64,000 nt of DNA, taken from the NCBI GenBank assembly GCA_944323135.1, contig CALURI010000007.1:49689-113688 (forward strand), read 5' to 3'. The DNA is from Candidatus Gastranaerophilales bacterium. Lineage in GTDB: Bacteria > Cyanobacteriota > Vampirovibrionia > Gastranaerophilales > Gastranaerophilaceae. The notes under the pieces were generated by a model. It had not been told where the DNA came from. It worked only from the letters and a program-made list of their open reading frames with translations, and did no database searches. This document shows positions 17,699-25,223 of the stretch, piece after piece. Positions within the stretch are counted from its first letter, which is position 1, and each line of letters starts with the position of its first letter. The position numbers and the translations under genes were made by a program.

Positions 17699-18004
17699 TT
17701 ATTTAGGTAAATGTTTTTGCCAGTCACTGTCAAGGCTTTGAATAAACTTGTGAGCATCAATTACATCGTCGTAATTTATAGGTTCCGGCCCTTCCTGAAC
17801 CTCAAGAGGCTCATAATCCTTTACATCAATATCTGTAAATCCTAAAAATGCAACTCCGAAATTTTTGCCGCATTTTTTACATTCAAGACTTACCACCATT
17901 AATCCGTCTTCTTCTCTTTTTATTGTTATAGAATCTTCATTGAAGCCGTTTTTGCAATGTGAACAGCACAAATTATTAAAAAGTTTTTCTATTTTCTTTT
18001 TCAT
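17699..18004 (-). CDS. Small zinc-ribbon protein, 101 residues
   Basis: The start at 18004 (M-K-K-K-I-E-K-L) is preferred because GAGGA lies five to six bases upstream; a start at 18016 would place that site inside the gene. Two Cys pairs, C-S-H-C-K-N-G near residue 16 and C-K-K-C-G-K near residue 45, flank a beta-rich stretch and should bind one zinc. The C-terminal half is acidic (D-V-K-D-Y-E-P-L-E-V...). I do not recognise a named family. It converges on prepilin B. Confidence 0.75.
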   Translation of the reverse strand: MKKKIEKLFNNLCCSHCKNGFNEDSITIKREEDGLMVVSLECKKCGKNFGVAFLGFTDIDVKDYEPLEVQEGPEPINYDDVIDAHKFIQSLDSDWQKHLPK

Positions 18005-18071
18005 ATAAGTCCTCATTATTATTATAATTAAAAGTTTTGTTAAATATTGTTAATTTTTTGCAGAGCATGGG

Positions 18072-18077
18072 TATAAT
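18072..18077 (+). promoter_or_regulatory. -10 element of the 31-residue micro-protein gene
   Basis: TATAAT at 18072-18077 with a weak TTGTTA about 19 bases upstream (18047-18052). It would give a leader of about 60 bases ahead of the ATG at 18143. Confidence 0.45.
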
Positions 18078-18142
18078 AGAATTAAGGTGAATTATATTTG
18101 TCGTTTAAATTCGCTTAAGCTTAACAGATAGGAGTGTTTATC

Positions 18143-18238
18143 ATGGAAGCTATTAACTTAATTCTATTCGGTTTCATCGTTTATACTGCGTTAATCGTAG
18201 TTCCGAGTATCTGGGAAGAATTAACTACAGAAGGTTAA
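18143..18238 (+). CDS. 31-residue hydrophobic micro-protein
   Basis: An ATG with GGAG nine bases upstream opens a 31-codon frame reading M-E-A-I-N-L-I-L-F-G then a hydrophobic stretch and an acidic end (W-E-E-L-T-T-E-G). Residues about 4-22 form a single transmembrane segment with the N-terminus likely outside or in the membrane edge. Support for reality: a TATAAT upstream, a hairpin with T-run downstream, and codons such as TTC, ATC and GTA-rich use unlike the surrounding TTT/ATT-heavy genes, which suggests strong expression. It is separate from neighbours on both sides. No family recognised; single-TM proteins of this size are often subunits or regulators of larger membrane complexes (inference). 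Confidence 0.6.
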   Translation: MEAINLILFGFIVYTALIVVPSIWEELTTEG

Positions 18239-18259
18239 TACCTTTTAAATTTAAAGACG

Positions 18260-18288
18260 AGGAAATTTAACTTAAGTTCCTTTTTCAT
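18260..18288 (+). terminator. Terminator-like hairpin after the micro-protein gene
   Basis: AGGAA / TTCCT arms with partly paired AT-rich inner bases, followed by TTTTTC. It lies about 20 bases after the micro-protein stop. The rest of the gap to bioA (to 18483) is AT-rich with no further gene seen. Confidence 0.5.
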
Positions 18289-18483
18289 TTAAAAAGTAGA
18301 GAGTGTGGAAGTTTCAGATTTAAATAGTGTATATTATACGTTAATTACCTTAACGCTCCTATTAATATTGCTTTTTTTTTCAATTTTTTGTAGGAAAAGC
18401 AAATTTTTTTGTTTAAATGACAATAAAATATTGTAATAATAACAATATTATTATGATTGAGCGAGTAATTTTATTAAAGCTTT

Positions 18484-19830
18484 TCAGTTGGGCAAAACTT
18501 CATTTAAGCACTCAAATGCAGTATTGACAGCATAATCCATGTCATTTTTTTCAATAATTAATGGAGGATTAAAGTATATTACATCTCCCAGCGGTCTTAG
18601 AATAACCCCATGTTTGAGTGCTTTTTTGTAGATTTGGTAGCCTATTCTGAGTTTGTTATCAAAAGATTCTTTTGTTTGTGTATTTTTGACAATTTCTATT
18701 GCGTTTATAAGTCCTATATTTCTGACTTCTCCTATATTTTTATGGTTAAGAAATTTTTCTTTGATTAAACTATTAAAATATTTCCCGTTTTCTTGTGCGT
18801 TTTTTAATACTTTTCCGTCTTCAAGTATATCTAATACTGCGTTTGCTGCTGAACAGGCAAGAGGGTTGCCGCTATATGTGTGGCTGTGCATAAAGGCTTT
18901 TCCTGTATTATAATCTGCATAAAAGGCATCATATATTTTTTGAGTTGTTACAAAAAGTGCCATTGGCATATATCCGCCGGTTAATCCTTTTGAAAGACAC
19001 ATAATGTCAGGCGAAACTTTTGCATGTTCAAAGGCAAACATTTTACCTGTTCTTCCAAAACCTGTTGCGATTTCATCTGCTATTAGATTAACGTTATATT
19101 TATCACATAGTTCTCTTAGTTTTTTTAAGTATAGCGGTGGATAAATTTTCATTCCTGCAGAGCCTTGCAATAGTGGCTCAACTAAGATTGCTGATGTTTC
19201 TTCTCCATTTTCTTCAAATGCTTTTTTAGCATGTTCAAAACATTCACAAGTACAGTTATCTCTGTTTTTCCCATAGGGGCATCTGTAACAGTCGGGGGCT
19301 TTTACTTTTTTTATATCCATTAAAATCGGTTTATAAAGTTTGGTATATAAATCGCAATCTCCGGCGGATAGTGCTCCTATTGTTTCTCCATGGTATGCAT
19401 CTGTGAGTGCCATAAATTTTGTTTTTTGTAGATTGCCTGTTTGTTGATGGTATTGGAAGCTTACTTTCATTGCAGCTTCAATTGCTGATGAACCGTTGTC
19501 TGTAAAGTTAAATTTGCATAAACCTTGTGGAAGTATTTTTGATAATCTTTCACATAATCTTATTGCTTGTGTGTGCGTAAAGTTTGCAAATATAACGTGT
19601 TCCAGTTCGTCTATTTGTTTTTTTACGGCTTTATTAATTACAGGATTACAATGTCCCAAAAGATTGCACCACCAGGAGCTTATTACATCAAGATATTTGT
19701 TACCTTCAATATCATACAGGTAAATACCTTCTCCTTTTTTTATTACAATAGGTTTAAGTTCTTCATAGTCTTTCATTTGTGAACAAGGATGCCATATATA
19801 TTCCAAATCTTTTTCTGCCCAATTTTTCAT
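18484..19830 (-). CDS. bioA: Adenosylmethionine-8-amino-7-oxononanoate aminotransferase
   Basis: BioA is the PLP enzyme that uses S-adenosylmethionine to convert KAPA to DAPA in biotin synthesis. The 448 residues are typical. Visible landmarks: W-H-P-C-S-Q-M near the start, the class III aminotransferase segment L-I-A-D-E-I-A-T-G-F-G-R-T-G, and the PLP lysine in L-S-K-G-L-T-G-G-Y-M-P-M. A Cys-rich loop (C-Y-R-C-P-Y-G...C-T-C-E-C) between about 188 and 205 is a variation found in some BioA. It follows bioD with two bases between them. bioF, bioB and bioC are not in the window. Confidence 0.95.
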   Translation of the reverse strand: MKNWAEKDLEYIWHPCSQMKDYEELKPIVIKKGEGIYLYDIEGNKYLDVISSWWCNLLGHCNPVINKAVKKQIDELEHVIFANFTHTQAIRLCERLSKILPQGLCKFNFTDNGSSAIEAAMKVSFQYHQQTGNLQKTKFMALTDAYHGETIGALSAGDCDLYTKLYKPILMDIKKVKAPDCYRCPYGKNRDNCTCECFEHAKKAFEENGEETSAILVEPLLQGSAGMKIYPPLYLKKLRELCDKYNVNLIADEIATGFGRTGKMFAFEHAKVSPDIMCLSKGLTGGYMPMALFVTTQKIYDAFYADYNTGKAFMHSHTYSGNPLACSAANAVLDILEDGKVLKNAQENGKYFNSLIKEKFLNHKNIGEVRNIGLINAIEIVKNTQTKESFDNKLRIGYQIYKKALKHGVILRPLGDVIYFNPPLIIEKNDMDYAVNTAFECLNEVLPN

Positions 19831-19832
19831 AT

Positions 19833-20507
19833 TTATACCTCTTTAAAAAGCTTTGACAGATCATTTATGTCGTTTGCTCCATTTTTTATTGTTGCAACAA
19901 CTTTAATTCCTGTTAGAGCTTCAATTTGAATTTTATTATCTTTTTGCATTAAATTATTTTCATCATAATTATTGAGAATAATTCCTTTTATTTTAATTCC
20001 GTGTTTTTTTGCATATTCGACTGTCAGTATTGTTGAATTTATTGTTCCGAGATTTGCAGATGCAACTATAATTATATCTAGTCCTAATGATTTTATGACA
20101 TCTTCAAGCATGAGTTTTTCAGCTCCAAGATTCAAAGGACAGACGATTCCTCCTGCTCCTTCAACTACTATATAATCAAATTCTTTTTTTATAGTTTCGA
20201 AATCTTTTTTTATTTTATCTAATTTTATGGGATTATTTTCTATTTTTGATGCAAGATGAGGGGAGACTGCCGTTTTAAAAATATACGATACAAAATTTTC
20301 AGGATTAGTATCTATTCCTGCTTGTTTTAAGACATATTGACAGTCGCCGGGAATAATTTTATCTCCTGCAATTTCAGCTCCGCTTAATGCCGGTTTATAA
20401 TAACCGCAGTTTAATCCTAATTCTCTTAATTTTTTTACAATCAATGATGATATATATGTTTTACCGATATCAGTTCCTGTTGCAGTTATAAAAATACATT
20501 TTGACAT
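19833..20507 (-). CDS. bioD: Dethiobiotin synthetase
   Basis: BioD closes the ureido ring of biotin's precursor with CO2 and ATP. The P-loop T-A-T-G-T-D-I-G-K-T-Y lies at about 8-18, and V-V-E-G-A-G-G-I-V-C-P-L (about 115-126) holds the catalytic Glu/Gly-rich loop. The 224 residues match the family. It is first in the bioD-bioA pair; no BirA operator or riboswitch is visible in the 86-base upstream gap, which is taken up by the terminator of the next gene. Confidence 0.95.
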   Translation of the reverse strand: MSKCIFITATGTDIGKTYISSLIVKKLRELGLNCGYYKPALSGAEIAGDKIIPGDCQYVLKQAGIDTNPENFVSYIFKTAVSPHLASKIENNPIKLDKIKKDFETIKKEFDYIVVEGAGGIVCPLNLGAEKLMLEDVIKSLGLDIIIVASANLGTINSTILTVEYAKKHGIKIKGIILNNYDENNLMQKDNKIQIEALTGIKVVATIKNGANDINDLSKLFKEV

Positions 20508-20536
20508 TTTATTTTATCCCTTTGCAAGTTTCGCAT

Positions 20537-20578
20537 AAAAAATTATGCGGCAACTATAATGTTACCGCATAATTTTTT
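20537..20578 (-). terminator. Rho-independent terminator of the TpsB-type gene
   Basis: Fourteen-base perfect arms (AAAAAATTATGCGG at 20537-20550 and CCGCATAATTTTTT at 20565-20578) with a 14-base loop. It sits 16 bases after the stop of the transporter gene and before bioD. Confidence 0.9.
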
Positions 20579-20593
20579 ATATTCAATGTTTCT

Positions 20594-22570
20594 TTATAGA
20601 GAACCTCCGCCTCCGTCACGGAAGTAATCGTAGTGTCTTATGTCATCATAGTTATTGATATATTCTGCTTCAACATTCTTTTGGAATTGAGTTTTTGGAA
20701 CTGCTGCTGTGCTTCTTGAAGCAAGTAATGCATCAATATTTGGTGAAAGTGTTAATTCAAAATGGAAACGTCCCATTTTTCTGTCAGGTTCCCAGTGGTT
20801 GCTGATTAATGGATAGCCCCAATATAATCTTGCGCTTAAATCTCCTGGAAGTTGGACTCTTAAACCCATACCAACTGATGCTGCAAAATAGCTTCCGCCA
20901 TAAATATCTTCACTTGCTGTTGGGAATATACCTGCAGTATCTGCGAAGACGGCACCTTTTACATATCTGCCGATAAACGGAATCTTTTCACCGGTTCTTG
21001 GGCTTGTGATTTCTCTTGGTAATATTGGGAACATAAGTTCACCACTGATGAAGTAACCGTTTTTACCAATCATCATACCTTCAGAATAACCTCTTACCGT
21101 TGCTAAACCACCTGTCTGCATTTGGTCTAAGTAAGGAATTCTTTTATCTCCGGGAATGATTTGATAATTACTTCTTAATTGACCGATAATACCGTGTGAA
21201 AAATCATGTAATCTTACGATGCTGCCACTGTATTTAAAGTAGTTATTATCTCGGTCACTGTTAAATATCGGGAATGAATAATATGCATCTTGATTTAAAT
21301 ACCAAATACCATATTTAGTATCTTTTCTCATCATTAATGCTACTTCTGCTGATGTAATATTATCAGTACTACCTAACCAATCATCAAGGATAGCTATATC
21401 ACTGAATGTTCTTGCACGTTTGTAGTTTAATCCGCCGTATGCTTTTAATTCAAATCCAGGTTTTCTTACGATTGGTTGTGTATAGTACAATGAATATTGA
21501 TATGCGTTACTGCCGATTTTTAATGGAACAAGAGGTCCGTATTTAACATCAGCAAATGTTGATGAAAACATAAAGCCTACACGACCGTCATATTTGTTTA
21601 CAGGAAAATTATAATCAAAGAACGGGCTCTGTGCTCCTCTTGAAAAATATGACCCTAAAGACATTCTGTCTCTGTGTCCGAATAAACTGTCTGCGTAAAT
21701 CATTGCACCGCCACGTATACTACCTGTATTATAACGGCCTGCGTTGTCCATAATACCCATTATATGGAACGGGAAATTTTCGTCAGCAACTAATTCTATA
21801 TCAGTTGTTCCAGGTTTTTCACCAGCTTTTAAGTTTGCTGTAAGTTTTACGCCTTCATTATATCTGTTAAAATCAAGAACATCTTTTTCAAGTTCGACAA
21901 TATCAAAAAGTTCGCCTTCTTTTTGCGGCATTCTGCTTGTAATATAACCGTCTTTGGTCCATCTGTTTTGTTCTACGGTAATACTTCCGATTTTACTTTC
22001 TGTTAATGCAATATAGATATTGCCGTTTTCAACAGTTTGTTCAGGTAAAAATGCTCTTGCTGTTACAAAGCCTTTTTCTGCATATAAATTGTTAATACTG
22101 TCAATTACTTTTTGAATATCTTCAATAAAAACATTTTTTCCTACAATAGGTTGTACGAGTTTGTTAATTTCTTCTTTTGTAAGAATTTCAGATGGCGCAA
22201 CTTCTACTGAATTTACAAACACTCCTTTAGTATTTAATTCTTCAACGGTTGCTTGTTGAATAGAACCGCCGTTGTAGTTTTGTATAATTTGATTTCCTGC
22301 GTCAGGGTCTTTTTCTAATTTCTTTCTTTCTTGATAGTAATTATAATCTTGATTTCTATAATTATCTTGATATCTTTCTTTCAGATAATTTGAATCATGC
22401 ATTTGGTTTAACCCGCTTTGGGCGCCGACTTCTTGCATTATCATCTGTTGAGGTGTAACGTTTGCTCCTCCAAAAGAATCTGCATTAGCTTGGGTAAATG
22501 ATGCAGAAATAACAAATGCAGAAAGCATAATTGCTTTTAGGATATATTTTCTCGAGTTAATCTTTTCCAT
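20594..22570 (-). CDS. TpsB/ShlB-type Omp85 outer-membrane transporter
   Basis: An outer-membrane beta-barrel of the two-partner secretion (FhaC/ShlB/HecB) type, also resembling cyanobacterial surface antigens. A signal peptide ends near A-N-A-D (about residue 31). A Gln/Asn/Tyr-rich linker is followed by a POTRA domain (about 115-195: V-F-V-N-S-V-E-V ... E-K-G-F-V-T-A-R-A-F) and a second POTRA-like segment to about 270. A 16-strand-type barrel then runs to the end and includes the lid motif T-V-R-G-Y-S-E-G. The length (658) is longer than FhaC (about 580), mostly in the linker and C-terminal tail, so the usual terminal Phe is missing: it ends in G-G-G-S-L. No TpsA exoprotein lies next to it, so the substrate may be elsewhere or it may serve as an assembly factor. 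Confidence 0.88.
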   Translation of the reverse strand: MEKINSRKYILKAIMLSAFVISASFTQANADSFGGANVTPQQMIMQEVGAQSGLNQMHDSNYLKERYQDNYRNQDYNYYQERKKLEKDPDAGNQIIQNYNGGSIQQATVEELNTKGVFVNSVEVAPSEILTKEEINKLVQPIVGKNVFIEDIQKVIDSINNLYAEKGFVTARAFLPEQTVENGNIYIALTESKIGSITVEQNRWTKDGYITSRMPQKEGELFDIVELEKDVLDFNRYNEGVKLTANLKAGEKPGTTDIELVADENFPFHIMGIMDNAGRYNTGSIRGGAMIYADSLFGHRDRMSLGSYFSRGAQSPFFDYNFPVNKYDGRVGFMFSSTFADVKYGPLVPLKIGSNAYQYSLYYTQPIVRKPGFELKAYGGLNYKRARTFSDIAILDDWLGSTDNITSAEVALMMRKDTKYGIWYLNQDAYYSFPIFNSDRDNNYFKYSGSIVRLHDFSHGIIGQLRSNYQIIPGDKRIPYLDQMQTGGLATVRGYSEGMMIGKNGYFISGELMFPILPREITSPRTGEKIPFIGRYVKGAVFADTAGIFPTASEDIYGGSYFAASVGMGLRVQLPGDLSARLYWGYPLISNHWEPDRKMGRFHFELTLSPNIDALLASRSTAAVPKTQFQKNVEAEYINNYDDIRHYDYFRDGGGGSL

Positions 22571-22833
22571 TTATTCACCTTTAATTATAATTATAAGATA
22601 TATTTAATTAAGTCTGGTCAATATTCATTTTTGCGCTTAGGAGCCGAAATAAAAATATTTTCTTAAGATATATTACTAAAATGTAACAAATCTTTATTTT
22701 TTGCGAATTTTCAATATGACCTTTATTATTATACATGATATAGTTATACTTGTAAATATGTTATTAAAAATATCAATCCTATAGATGATACTTTTGTAAT
22801 AATATAAAACAAGTAATGTATGAGGGAGAAAAT

Positions 22834-23295
22834 ATGGATAACAAAATTAAATTTTTAACGGTTGGTTTATTAACTTTTGCTGCTGGTATAACTTTCAGTA
22901 ACTTTGCTATGTCTGATGTACCTTCTAAAATAGCTGTTGTTGATGTTCAGGCTGTTGTTAATTCATCTTCACAAGTTTTGGCTTTGAAAAAAGAGCAACA
23001 AGCTAAAGCTAAAGATATTGTTGCTTTTGTTGAAAAAGCAAGAAAAGATGTAGCTGCTACTACTGATGTTAAGAAAAAACAGGCTTTAGAAGAAAAATAT
23101 TCTAAAGAATTGGCAAGTAAAAAAGCTGCGATGGATAAAAATTATGCTTCTAAATTAGCTAATATTGATAATTCTATTTCTAAACAAATAGAAACTTTGG
23201 CAAAATCAGGCGGTTATGATATTGTTCTTTCTAAAAATGTTGTTTTATATGGCGGGAATGATATCACAGATGCTGTAAAAAAAGCTGTTAAATAG
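22834..23295 (+). CDS. OmpH/Skp-family periplasmic chaperone
   Basis: A trimeric 'jellyfish' chaperone that holds unfolded outer-membrane proteins in the periplasm. The start is ATG 22834, with GAGGGAG just upstream. A signal peptide/anchor lies at about 7-27. I-A-V-V-D-V-Q-A-V-V-N-S-S is the family's first strand, followed by about 80 residues of Lys/Ala/Glu-rich coiled coil and the closing V-V-L-Y-G-G-N-D-I-T-D-A. The length of 153 is typical. It is divergent from the TpsB-type gene; the 263-base gap between them is AT-rich with no gene and presumably holds both promoters. The pair fits outer-membrane biogenesis. Confidence 0.9.
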   Translation: MDNKIKFLTVGLLTFAAGITFSNFAMSDVPSKIAVVDVQAVVNSSSQVLALKKEQQAKAKDIVAFVEKARKDVAATTDVKKKQALEEKYSKELASKKAAMDKNYASKLANIDNSISKQIETLAKSGGYDIVLSKNVVLYGGNDITDAVKKAVK

Positions 23296-23322
23296 AGGCT
23301 TTTATAAATATTGATTTATAAT

Positions 23323-23353
23323 AAAAATACCGGCTTTTAATGCCGGTATTTTT
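23323..23353. terminator. Bidirectional terminator between ompH and hydA
   Basis: Twelve-base perfect arms (AAAAATACCGGC at 23323-23334, GCCGGTATTTTT at 23342-23353) with a seven-base loop and T-rich flanks on both strands. It can serve both convergent genes. Confidence 0.9.
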
Positions 23354-23372
23354 ATTTTTTCCTTTATATGTT

Positions 23373-25124
23373 TTAAACATCTTTATAAGAGCCGGTAAAT
23401 CTATTTGTGTAGATTGTATGAAGCAATTCATGTGCTTTATGTGAATTAGGTTCTTCAAGATATTCATTATAAAGTTTTCTGACTGAAGAATTAAAGTGAG
23501 ATTTTCTGTAAGGTAGTGCTGCATCTTCTTTGTAAAGACCTTGAGCACGTTCTTCTTTAATTTTCGAGTCGTCGCAGCTTCTTGGCTGACCGCCTCCGTT
23601 AATGCAACCGCCGGGACAAGCCATAACTTCAAGCATTTGGAATTTTGCTTTCCCTTCTTTTATTTCTCTTAAAGATTTTTCAGCTTCTCTAAGTGTAGAA
23701 ACAACTCTAACAATAAGTTTTGTACCTTTTAAATCAAGCTCAATATCTTTACATCTGTTTGTTGTTCCGCGCATTTGTTTGATATCTACATCATTTAAAG
23801 GTTCGTTTGTTGCAAATTCGTATGCAGTTCTTACTGCAGCTTCCGCAACACCTCCGGATGCTCCGAAAATTGTTCCGGCACCGGTGTATTCTCCAAACGG
23901 TGAATCCGGAGCTTCCGGTTCTAATGAATTAAAGTTAATTCCTGCTTCTTTAATCATTCTGCCAAGTTCTTGAGTAGTTAGAACATAATCTGTGTCAGGA
24001 TGTCCATCATGAGTTAATTCAGGACGTTTACATTCGTATTTTTTTGCTGTACAAGGCATAATGGCAACTACAACAAGATTTTCTTTTGCAATATTAAAAT
24101 GCTCTGGAACAAGTGTTTTTAAAACAGGAGACAACATACTCATCGGAGATTTACAGCTGGATAAGTGTTTAAGCATGTCAGGGTGCTCTGTTTCAAGATA
24201 TTTAATCCAAGCCGGACAGCAAGATGTGAATAGAGGAAGATTTTCTCCGCTTTTCAGTCTTGATAAAAATTCTGTTGCTTCTTCCATAATTGTTAAATCT
24301 GCACCGAAATTAGTATCAAATATTAAATCAAATCCGATTTTACGCAATGCGGCATTCATTTTTCCGATGGAGTTTTCACCAGGTTCAAGCCCAAACATTT
24401 CACCAATTGCAACACGAGTTGCAGGTGCCATTTGAACTACAACTTTCTTTTCGGGATTTGTAATTTCTGACCAAACTTGTTCAACATCAGATTTAATTGT
24501 TAATGCTCCGGTAGGACATACTGCAACACATTGACCGCAGTTTACGCAGTCAACTTGTCCTAAAGGTCTGCCGTTCATTGGTTGAACAACTGTTTTTGAA
24601 CCTCTGTTTGCAAATCCAAGAACGGAGTGCCCTTGAAATTCAGTACACGCTCTTACGCAAGCTCCGCATAATATACATTTATTGGGATCTCTTACGATGG
24701 ATGGACTTGATGCGTCGATAAGATGATATTCATCAAGTTCTTTATCGGGATAACGAATGTTTCTTATGCCGTATTCTTCTGCATATTGTTGTAATTCGCA
24801 ATTCCCTGATTTCTCACAGGTTAAACAGTTTCTGTCATGGTTTGCAAGAAGTAATTCAAGTACTGTTTTTCTTATTCTTCTTGTTCTTTCTGTATTAAGA
24901 TGAATTTTTAAACCGTTTTCAGGCGGCATTGTGCAAGATGATTGAATGCCTCTGCCTTCAATTTCTACAACGCACATTCTGCAAGCTCCGAAAGATGTTA
25001 AATCCGGACGATAGCAAAATGTCGGAACATTCATACCTGCTTTTCTGATTACTTCAAGAAGGTTGGGTTCATCTGTAAATTCAACTTCTTTGCCGTCTAT
25101 AAATAGTGTTTTTTTATCTGTCAT
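23373..25124 (-). CDS. hydA: [FeFe]-hydrogenase catalytic subunit of trimeric NAD(P)-linked enzyme
   Basis: The catalytic subunit reduces protons to H2 (or the reverse) using electrons from the HydB/HydC partners. Order of domains: N-terminal [2Fe-2S] ferredoxin fold (C-Y-R-P-D...C-R-M-C), His-Cys [4Fe-4S] site (H-D-R-N-C-L-T-C...C), two [4Fe-4S] clusters (C-I-L-C-G-A-C and C-V-N-C-G-Q-C), then the H-cluster domain. That domain has all three signatures: T-S-C-C-P-A-W (L1), M-P-C-T-A-K-K-Y-E (L2) and M-A-C-P-G-G-C-I-N-G-G-G-Q-P (L3), and the small-subunit-like C-terminus follows. The length of 583 fits the group A3/A-type HndD/HydA. It is last in hydC-hydB-hydA. The hydEFG maturases are not in the window. 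Electron bifurcation with ferredoxin and NADH is likely from family knowledge. Confidence 0.95.
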   Translation of the reverse strand: MTDKKTLFIDGKEVEFTDEPNLLEVIRKAGMNVPTFCYRPDLTSFGACRMCVVEIEGRGIQSSCTMPPENGLKIHLNTERTRRIRKTVLELLLANHDRNCLTCEKSGNCELQQYAEEYGIRNIRYPDKELDEYHLIDASSPSIVRDPNKCILCGACVRACTEFQGHSVLGFANRGSKTVVQPMNGRPLGQVDCVNCGQCVAVCPTGALTIKSDVEQVWSEITNPEKKVVVQMAPATRVAIGEMFGLEPGENSIGKMNAALRKIGFDLIFDTNFGADLTIMEEATEFLSRLKSGENLPLFTSCCPAWIKYLETEHPDMLKHLSSCKSPMSMLSPVLKTLVPEHFNIAKENLVVVAIMPCTAKKYECKRPELTHDGHPDTDYVLTTQELGRMIKEAGINFNSLEPEAPDSPFGEYTGAGTIFGASGGVAEAAVRTAYEFATNEPLNDVDIKQMRGTTNRCKDIELDLKGTKLIVRVVSTLREAEKSLREIKEGKAKFQMLEVMACPGGCINGGGQPRSCDDSKIKEERAQGLYKEDAALPYRKSHFNSSVRKLYNEYLEEPNSHKAHELLHTIYTNRFTGSYKDV

Positions 25125-25223
25125 TTTATTATTCCTTATATTGGAAGTCTGGAAGCTTCTATGTTAAGATGTTAGGCTATTATAATTTAACAGCTTGTTT
25201 TTGCCTTCCGAGCTTCTGAATTT

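Noticed and set aside
18143..18238. Photosystem or cytochrome b6f small subunit
   Set aside because: Size and single helix fit, but the sequence matches none of the small subunits I know, and no photosynthesis genes are present.
20508..20593. Biotin-operon regulatory element ahead of bioD
   Set aside because: The gap is filled by the terminator of the neighbouring gene and shows no BirA-like operator or riboswitch.
23288..23632. Minus-strand open frame overlapping the 3' end of hydA
   Set aside because: It overlaps the conserved hydrogenase C-terminus and runs across the bidirectional terminator; hydA's own frame explains the sequence.
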